64,000 nt of DNA from Xenopus tropicalis. Taxonomy: Eukaryota; Chordata; Amphibia; Anura; Pipidae. Positions 57,225-64,000 of this stretch are shown here, piece after piece. Where the stretch lies: NCBI RefSeq assembly GCF_000004195.4, contig NC_030678.2, positions 156,005,047-156,069,046 of the forward strand, written 5' to 3'. The stretch's first letter is position 1. The number at the start of each line of letters is the position of its first letter. The notes under the pieces are model-generated. The model made no database searches, had not been told where the DNA came from, and was given only the letters and a program-made list of their open reading frames with translations. A program made the position numbers and the translations under genes.

Positions 57225-59511
57225 GATGATTTGTATCAAGAAAAAATTGCCAAGTGTATGATAGAAGATGTATAAACATATAAAAACACAGAAGCCATTT
57301 ATAAAACATCCACATTTGTTTTGGTGTGCCTGGCGTGCTTTTGAAAACAGAAGACCATGCCATTTTTAATATTATGTTCCATTGTAAAGTCACCTTGGTC
57401 TGATCAAACAGATTGGACGGAAACATTTTTCTTTCTGGTTTTCTCTCGCGTTGTCTCTCGGCCTCTGTTGCTCTCTTTCAAACTTACTGTCTAAAATATT
57501 GCCAGTATCTCTTTGGACCCTTTGGATACTTTCTCACAAATATCACCCTGTCACAAATGCTTTCATCAGCTTCAATAAATTCAATACATGCTTCAACAAA
57601 TTCTAACCCAGTTATAGAATTTGTGTCTTAAACTTTTGGGCTTGCCTTTGGGGTCACATATTGCCTTTGGGGTCACATACTCTTCATGCCTTGTGCGCTA
57701 TGGAATGAGCTACTTGTTCTCATCTGCTGAGATGCCTCTCTATATGGTATAAATGTCCCTTCTCTTCTCTCCAGCCCATAGGAATAGATCACAGCACTGC
57801 CCTTCCTTTTCTTTTGATAATGAGAGCAGCTTTGGGGCTGAACTTATTTCTTCAGGTTTATGGTGCCCTGTTCCCTGCTGAGTGGCTGCATGTCTCCAAA
57901 CTCAATCTTCTGAGTGACATGCTGTGGGTTTCTTGCCTGTGCATAAAGGTCTATAAACTAAAAAATCCCGCAGCTTTGGACACCATGTGGTGTTTCTTAT
58001 ATATCTTAAATTGCAACCTGCGAAGTGTGTACTTACAATAATAACATGGGGGAAAGCACTGAATAGTTTTTCCTAAAATACTTTGTTTTTTTGCTAATTT
58101 AAGAAAAAACATTTATGCAGTATTAGCCAATTAATGTGGTATAATTCTTCAGTTAGATTTAAAGGGGACCTCTCACCCTAATAAATAATTCAAAATTCTT
58201 TTCTATTGTGTCAAGCAAAATAAACTTCACTTACACTATATAAGTAATATAAATCTTGTTTCCTTCAGTCCTGGAATTCACAATTAAATGGTTATGGCCT
58301 AAGGCATAGAGGCGGGGCAGGCAATATATGATTGGGATTTTTAAATGCCTTTATCATGGGTTTGGATTTGTTAATATAGAAATGAATTTGGGTTTCTTGT
58401 TTAATTTGGAAAGGACTTTTGTTATACAGCTTTTTATGTCTGGGCGACAGGTCCACTTTAACAAAATGTCACACTGAAAAATTATTTATTTTTTAGGTCA
58501 TTTTTGTTATTTTGTTGATGATTTAACAAGCAGACCCAAACTGGTCTACCCCAATGGAAAATGTAACTAGTGCCATAAGGTGATTATAAAACAGCACCAA
58601 GACAATAATAACTCTTTACATACAAGAAAACTGCCATATTTTGTAAAGTATCTTATAAAAAAAATAGTAATATTTGTGTGTATGTATATATATAGATCTG
58701 CATTTGAAGCAATGACTGGAATGTTTGTGAAGTGTATTACGTCATAGTGGCCTTAAAAAATCTCCCAAACTTAAAAGTCCCCCCATGAAACCCATAAATG
58801 TCAATTTTATGTTTTGTTTTAAGAATCATTTTGTGTTGATTCATTTTGTGTTGAATGGGAGCGCAATTGTTTCATGTTACAAAAACAATGTATTTCTCAC
58901 CAACTGATATACACCAATATAATGTATAAGGTATAGCCGATTAGCCTATGGCTTCCCTGAATAAATTGCTTCTGAAGTCAGTGGTTAAGTGAGAATAGTA
59001 TATATCCACCCAAACTGGTGCAGTCAATAAACTGAAAGAATTCAGATGTTATCTATTAATAATCTAATGTTATTTCTACATCGTTTGGGCATTTGGAAGA
59101 ACATAATCTGAAATCTATACTAGTTCCTGTGTGCATTGGGCATTCCGCCAGCATACACTTTTAGAAACTGAGTAGAATTCTATTTTAGACACTTCAGTGC
59201 CAGCACATAGGATTCTATGAGCTTTCAAAAAGTCAAAGTGCAGATTGGTTTGGGCTAAGGCCAAAGGCTGAAGCACGGAGGCTAGATTGAAAGGGAATGT
59301 TCTAATATTTGTATTTAGTGAGAAACAGACCTTAAACACATTTTGGTAGCACATAAATAATATTAGAACCTTTTGGGAAAAATGTTTTTAGTTACAGTTG
59401 AGTTACCCAGGGGTAATTTTATTTGCCTCCTTAACAAAAATTGAGAATGAAGTTCTAGTCTATTGCATTGTTATTTAAAGTAGTTTAATATAAAATGCAT
59501 GAATGAGTTGG
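57225..59511 (+). other. Intronic sequence around a T2 MITE
   Basis: No exon or RNA gene recognised apart from the MITE at 58163-58457. Confidence 0.6.
58163..58457. mobile_element. T2-type MITE with TTAA duplication
   Basis: TTAA lies at 58159-58162 and 58458-58461. The ends are AGGGGACCTCTCACCC and GGGCGACAGGTCCAC. Confidence 0.82.
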
Positions 59512-60631
59512 TACAGGTATGGGACCTGTTATCCAGAATGCTTGGGACCTGGGGTTTTCCAGATAAGGGGTCTTTCCGTAATTTGGATCTCCATAACTTA
59601 AGTCTGCTAAAAATCATTTAAATATTGAATAAACCCAATAGGCTTGTTTTTCCTCCAATAAGGATTAATTATATCTTAGTTGGGATCAAGTACAGGTACT
59701 GTTTTATTATTACAGAGAAAAAGGAATCATTTAACTATGAAATAAACCCAATAGGATTGTTCTGCCCCCAATAAGGGGTAATTATATCTTAGTTGGGATC
59801 AAGTACAGGTACTGTTTTATTATTACAGAGAAAAAGGAATCATTTAACTATGAAATAAACCCAATAGGATTGTTCTGCCCCCAATAAGGGGTAATTATAT
59901 CTTAGTTGGGATCAAGTACAGGTACTGTTTTATTATTACAGAGAAAAGGGAATCATTTAACCATGAAATAAACCCAATAGGATTGTTCTGCCCCCAATAA
60001 GGGGTAATTATATCTTAGTTGGGATCAAGTACAGGTACTGTTTTATTATTACAGAGAAAAGGGAATCATTTAACCATTAAATAAACCCAATAGGGCTGTT
60101 CTGCCCCCAATAAGGGGTAATTATATCTTAGTTGGGATCAAGTACAGGTACTGTTTTATTATTACAGAGAAAAGGGAATCATTTAACCATTAAATAAACC
60201 CAATAGGATTGTTCTGCCCCCAATAAGGGGTAATTATATCTTAGTTGGGATGAAATACAGGTACTGTTTTATTATTATAGAGAAAAGGGAATCATTTAAC
60301 CATGAAATAAACCCAATAGGGCTGTTCTGCCCCCAATAAGGGGTAATTATATCTTAGTTGGGATCAAGTACAGGTACCGTTTTATTATTACAGAGAAAAG
60401 GGAATAATTTAACCATTAAATAAACCCAATAGGGCTGTTCTGCCCCCAATAAGGGGTAATTATATCTTAGTTGGGATCAAGTACAGGTACTTTTTTATTA
60501 TTACAGAGAAAAAGGAACTCATTTTTAAAATTAGAATTATTTGCTTATAATGGAGTCTATGGGAGATGGCCTTTCCGTAATTCGGAGCTTTCTGGATAAC
60601 GGGTTTCCAGATAAGGGATCCCATACCTGTA
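59512..60631 (+). mobile_element. Family A MITE with 113-bp array
   Basis: A complete copy with TIRs TACAGGTATGGGACCTGTTA and GGGATCCCATACCTGTA and about eight units. It includes a GGGATGAAATACAGG variant also present at the 19.5-21 kb locus. Confidence 0.9.
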
Positions 60632-60835
60632 TATCTTTAAAAAGGCCAAGGAATATTGGCAGATGTTGAAAAAGGAGACTACTCCCTACTGCCCATAACT
60701 TAATTATTTGTCAGACGAAAGAGCTGGTATTGTAATACCCAAGTAACCCATATTACAATTCCATCTGTTGTTGCAGTAAACTGAAAAAAAAATCTCTGAA
60801 TTGCACATTGTTTAGAGCAGTGGTCTCCAAACTAA

Positions 60836-61148
60836 AGGTGGCCATACACAAGGTGGCCAAGCGAGAGGATCTTCTCCCAGTATCCCCAATTACGGGTGGG
60901 CGATATCTGGCTAATTCGGTCATTTGGCCCTGGAGCCAAACGATTGAATTAGAACGACGGGTATAGGCATCCGCTGGTCCGGGGACTGCATCAACTAGCC
61001 GATGCGGTCCCCAATCCGACTAATTTGTAATCCTGCCCGATCGAGATGTCGGTTGGGCAGGCCCGTAGTTACTGCCCATACACAGACCGATAAGCTGCCG
61101 AATCGGGATCGATATCAGCAGCTAAAATCGGCCCATGTATGGCCACCT
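60836..61148. mobile_element. MITE, AGGTGGCCATAC...GTATGGCCACCT
   Basis: Clear inverted ends around a CpG-rich interior. Related pieces are at 1540-1785, 26610-26720, 38030-38250 and 56026-56226. Confidence 0.75.
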
Positions 61149-61785
61149 TATGGGACTGGCCCCATTAGCACTGAGATGCACATGTATGTCATTTGGTAGG
61201 CACAATTTTGATTTGTTTAATTGAATTTGTGTAACCAATAAATCATTTGTATGCAACACCACTAATATGTTTATTATTTAAACTTCTATAGAAAACTGTT
61301 TTTGTCCATGTTGAAATAAAAACCTTTGTTCTTTTATACTTCTGGCCTATACGTTGGAGCTTATTGTTGCGTGCTAGCCCACAATGGGAGATGTACTTTT
61401 AACATTCAAGCTCTTTTAAAATTTGAGTTTAGTTTTGAGTTTAGGAAAAAATTGTACTTTAATTATAATTTTACCTCATTCAGTCGTACCTCACCTACAT
61501 ATATTTTGGGTTAGAATGCTTTCAATGCTTTAAAAAAAAAAAGCTGTCATTGAGGTAGTTACAAATAAAGCCAACAACAATGGTCAGGGAGGGTTCTGGT
61601 GGGAACTGTAGAAGTAGTCAGCATGCAGTCAATGTCCCAGTGCAATAACAATTTGTCTGCCTTGTCTTTTAGTTTGTGGCCTTGCCTCATAGGCCACTGG
61701 CTGTGTTTGTTGCCATCTTTTTTTTTTTTTTGCTGCTTTAATAAGGCACCACATGATGTTCTAATCAAAAGGGAATATATGTGCC

Positions 61786-62200
61786 ATGTTATTTCTCGGT
61801 GAACACTGTGCTGCATTTGATATTGTGGAACGTGGAATATTAATAGCGTGGCTTTTGGATTTATGCAGACTGGATTGCAAAGGGCTCAACTGGTTTAAAT
61901 CCTTCCTGACTCAAAGATCACAAGTTGAACTTAGGAATGCGTGGCTCTGTCCCAGTGACAGCTACATATTGAATGACAGAGCTATATTTTATCTCTCTGC
62001 ATAAATGTTTCCCCTTGGCAATAAATTCATATATAATTGGCTGATGCTACTGTTTGTAGGTGATACACACAATTAGTTAGGACTTACCGCTTACCTTAAT
62101 CACCTACAAATAAGCCTCACTATTTGGAAAACCACATTTGCTGAAATTTTTTTTGAGGTTGGCAATATGTATCCTAATATATACATTATTGGTATTCATG
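61786..62200 (+). pseudogene. LINE reverse transcriptase fossil
   Basis: The frame from 61786 reads AAFDIVERGILIAWLLDL, then KGLNWFKSFLTQRSQVEL. This matches the L2/CR1/Rex-type block around the first catalytic RT aspartate. Degraded traces continue to about 62200, including a GDT near 62057 where an ADDT motif would be expected. There are several stops and frame changes, so it is inactive and old. Confidence 0.6.
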
Positions 62201-62965
62201 GCTTAATTAGCCTTACTGTACTGATGACAGGAGGCCACTAAGGGCAAGGCATCTTCTAAAATCAAACTCAAGACAGCTTTGCCAGCTTGTTGATTCCTCG
62301 TGATTAATCACCTGAATGTTTTCAAGCAGCCATACTAGATCCTGGCAACACGGGACATCAGCCAAGTCTATAATCAGAATGTATTAGGAGCTTTAGGGAT
62401 AGCTCTCTGTAAATACATTGGTTCTGAGGGATCATTACAAAGAGAGGAATGTTTTGGAAAATCTGAAGGAAGATAGCAGAGAATTCCAGATGTACGTGGT
62501 TTGTGTGGCTGAAATTCCAAGAATGCATGGTTGAGAAGATGTTATATAGGAGAAGAGCATTGTAGTCACGTAAAAGTAGGGTGGATAAGCAATACAGGGC
62601 TCAATTTGATTCCCACTGCTTTATCTGCAGAAAGTGGTGTCATTCAAATATAACTCAATGTATACTGTGATTTAACAAACTAGGGTAGCATAGAAAGACC
62701 TGTGGATAATTGCAATGAGCATGATGGAAAATTCACAACACACTGGAATGAAGACGGTGTTTGAAGGGGAAGTTTCAGATGCTTGGTCAAACTTGTTAAG
62801 AAGAACCACTGCTCATTCTCTTGTGAAAGTTTTGGCTGGCAATAGGGCCTTGATCAAGGTCCTTAATAAAGGCCCTAATTTGGGCTGACATATAGGATTT
62901 GGATACACAAGTATGCTGAATAAAACATTCTAATTCGCAAGAGATAGTTTTGTTTCACTTGAACA

Positions 62966-62968
<3 letters not shown>
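62201..62968 (+). other. Intronic sequence
   Basis: No gene recognised. Confidence 0.6.

Positions 62969-63017
<49 letters not shown>
62969..63017. repeat. TA microsatellite
   Basis: Pure (TA)n of about 49 bp next to the hairpin-ended element. Confidence 0.97.
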
Positions 63018-63019
<2 letters not shown>

Positions 63020-63925
63020 CTATATACTCGAGTATAAGCCGAGTTTTCCAGCACTCAAAATGTGCTAAAAAAAGGAATCCTCGGCTTATACTTGAGTCAA
63101 GTAGTAAGTGCAGTGGCTGATTACCTGTCCCAACGGTGCATCCGTCGCGCGCGAGCACACACACGTCGCGCACCCACTGGGGGGGGGGGTGTGGGCGCGA
63201 CGTGTGTGCATGCTCGCGTGACGGAATACTGCTAATAACATTTAAACTTTATATGCATCTGGATATAGTTTCAACTGATTTTCTTCAGGCTGTGTGTAAA
63301 TAATACAAATACATCCAGTCTGATAATAATGACCCAACAGGGACACTGGACAAGTTTGTTTATTAGAGGTTTTGGAGATTTGAATAAACCATGGTCTGCA
63401 TGTTGTGCCTGCAACCTGGATTCACTCAGCAGCCTTGAAGGTTCGTGTTGGCCCTATTTTTATCATTAAGCTTTAGTCAGAACCAGCAGTGGCAGCAGGT
63501 GTACCAGCAAACAATCCTTTAGTAACCCAACATCATCATTACGGCATGGCCCCTGAATCTCTGCTAGACACGTGTGCTTATCTTCTATTCCTTCCTGAGT
63601 CACTGTGACACAAAGCCAAGCGGAGCTCTGCTGAGTCACATGTAACCATGTAGGCCTTTTATTACCCTTTTATTGTTGGACATTCACTGCTGGACATACA
63701 CTATTGCTTTTAGGGAATTAATCTGCAGCTGCCAACATTATATATTTATGTAGGATTCACAGGGGGTCACGCTGAGTGTCCTTTTATTAAATAATTTGAT
63801 TATTGAAACTTAGCAGTAACGGGTACATTTCCCACCCTAGGCTTATACTCGAGTCAATACGTTTTTCCAGTTTTTAGGTACCTCGGCTTATATTCGGATC
63901 GGCTTATTTTCATGTATATAATATA
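63018..63925. mobile_element. Hairpin-ended repeat (TATACTCGAGTATAAGCCGA)
   Basis: The left block has ACTCGAGTATAAGCCGAG paired with CTCGGCTTATACTTGAGT, a hairpin at about 63027-63097. The right block (63828-63925) carries GGCTTATACTCGAGTC and CGGCTTATATTCGGATCGG. The 700 bp between looks partly unique. TA-rich DNA flanks both ends. This may be one element or two copies of its ends. Confidence 0.5.
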
Positions 63926-64000
63926 TAGACTATGTTTCCAATATATATATTCACCATTCTTATGGATTTATGTTTTGAAAAGTTACTTTGTGAATTATAT

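Overview
This looks like nuclear DNA of a clawed frog (Xenopus, X. tropicalis or a close relative). The evidence is two spliced exons of a vertebrate P4-ATPase most like ATP8A2, set in AT-rich, repeat-dense sequence. The mobile elements match Xenopus repeats I know: T2-type MITEs ending TTAAAGGRR, MITEs carrying internal minisatellites, a Penelope-like element, a CR1-type LINE and a Tc1 element. The species is an inference.

Host gene: exons at 50269-50452 and 51909-52019 on the + strand encode the end of the P domain (with the GDGAND motif) and the start of transmembrane helix M5. I found no other exon, so I read the rest of the window as very large introns of this gene, filled with nested repeats.

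Layout, left to right. 1-3040: nested MITEs. 3041-5602: mostly unique, with a possible LTR remnant. 5603-7663: two copies of a MITE (here family A) holding a 113-bp tandem repeat, one interrupted by a fold-back MITE (family D). 8744-9386: a CpG-rich fold-back element. 10283-11620: TA microsatellites, a 150-bp palindrome and the reversed 3' end of a Penelope-like element. 12148-15440: a Penelope-like retroelement with intact RT and GIY-YIG domains and a hammerhead-like 3' motif. 16395-17506: a family D MITE expanded by a 52-bp minisatellite. 19425-25402: a large family A array split by an apparently intact two-ORF CR1-type LINE. 26204-28856: a T2 MITE and an inverted family A array. 28857-42595: mainly unique intron with hAT-like MITEs, a 21-bp minisatellite and a T2 MITE. 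42596-49338: family A, two hAT-like elements with 8-bp duplications, a palindromic hammerhead-like motif, a Tc1 transposon and two long-TIR MITEs. 50269-52019: the two exons. 52020-64000: intron with further MITEs, another family A array, a LINE fossil and a TA-flanked hairpin-ended element.

The most notable signal is at the ORF1/ORF2 junction of the CR1-type LINE. A canonical T-TTA-AAC slippery heptamer sits directly before the ORF1 stop codon. ORF2 is open in the -1 frame with no ATG ahead of its endonuclease domain, and a four-tract G-rich run begins 7 nt downstream. This predicts a Gag-Pol-like frameshift fusion in a LINE, possibly stimulated by a G-quadruplex. Other themes are hammerhead-like motifs tied to Penelope-type tails, and several unrelated MITEs that each carry a minisatellite.
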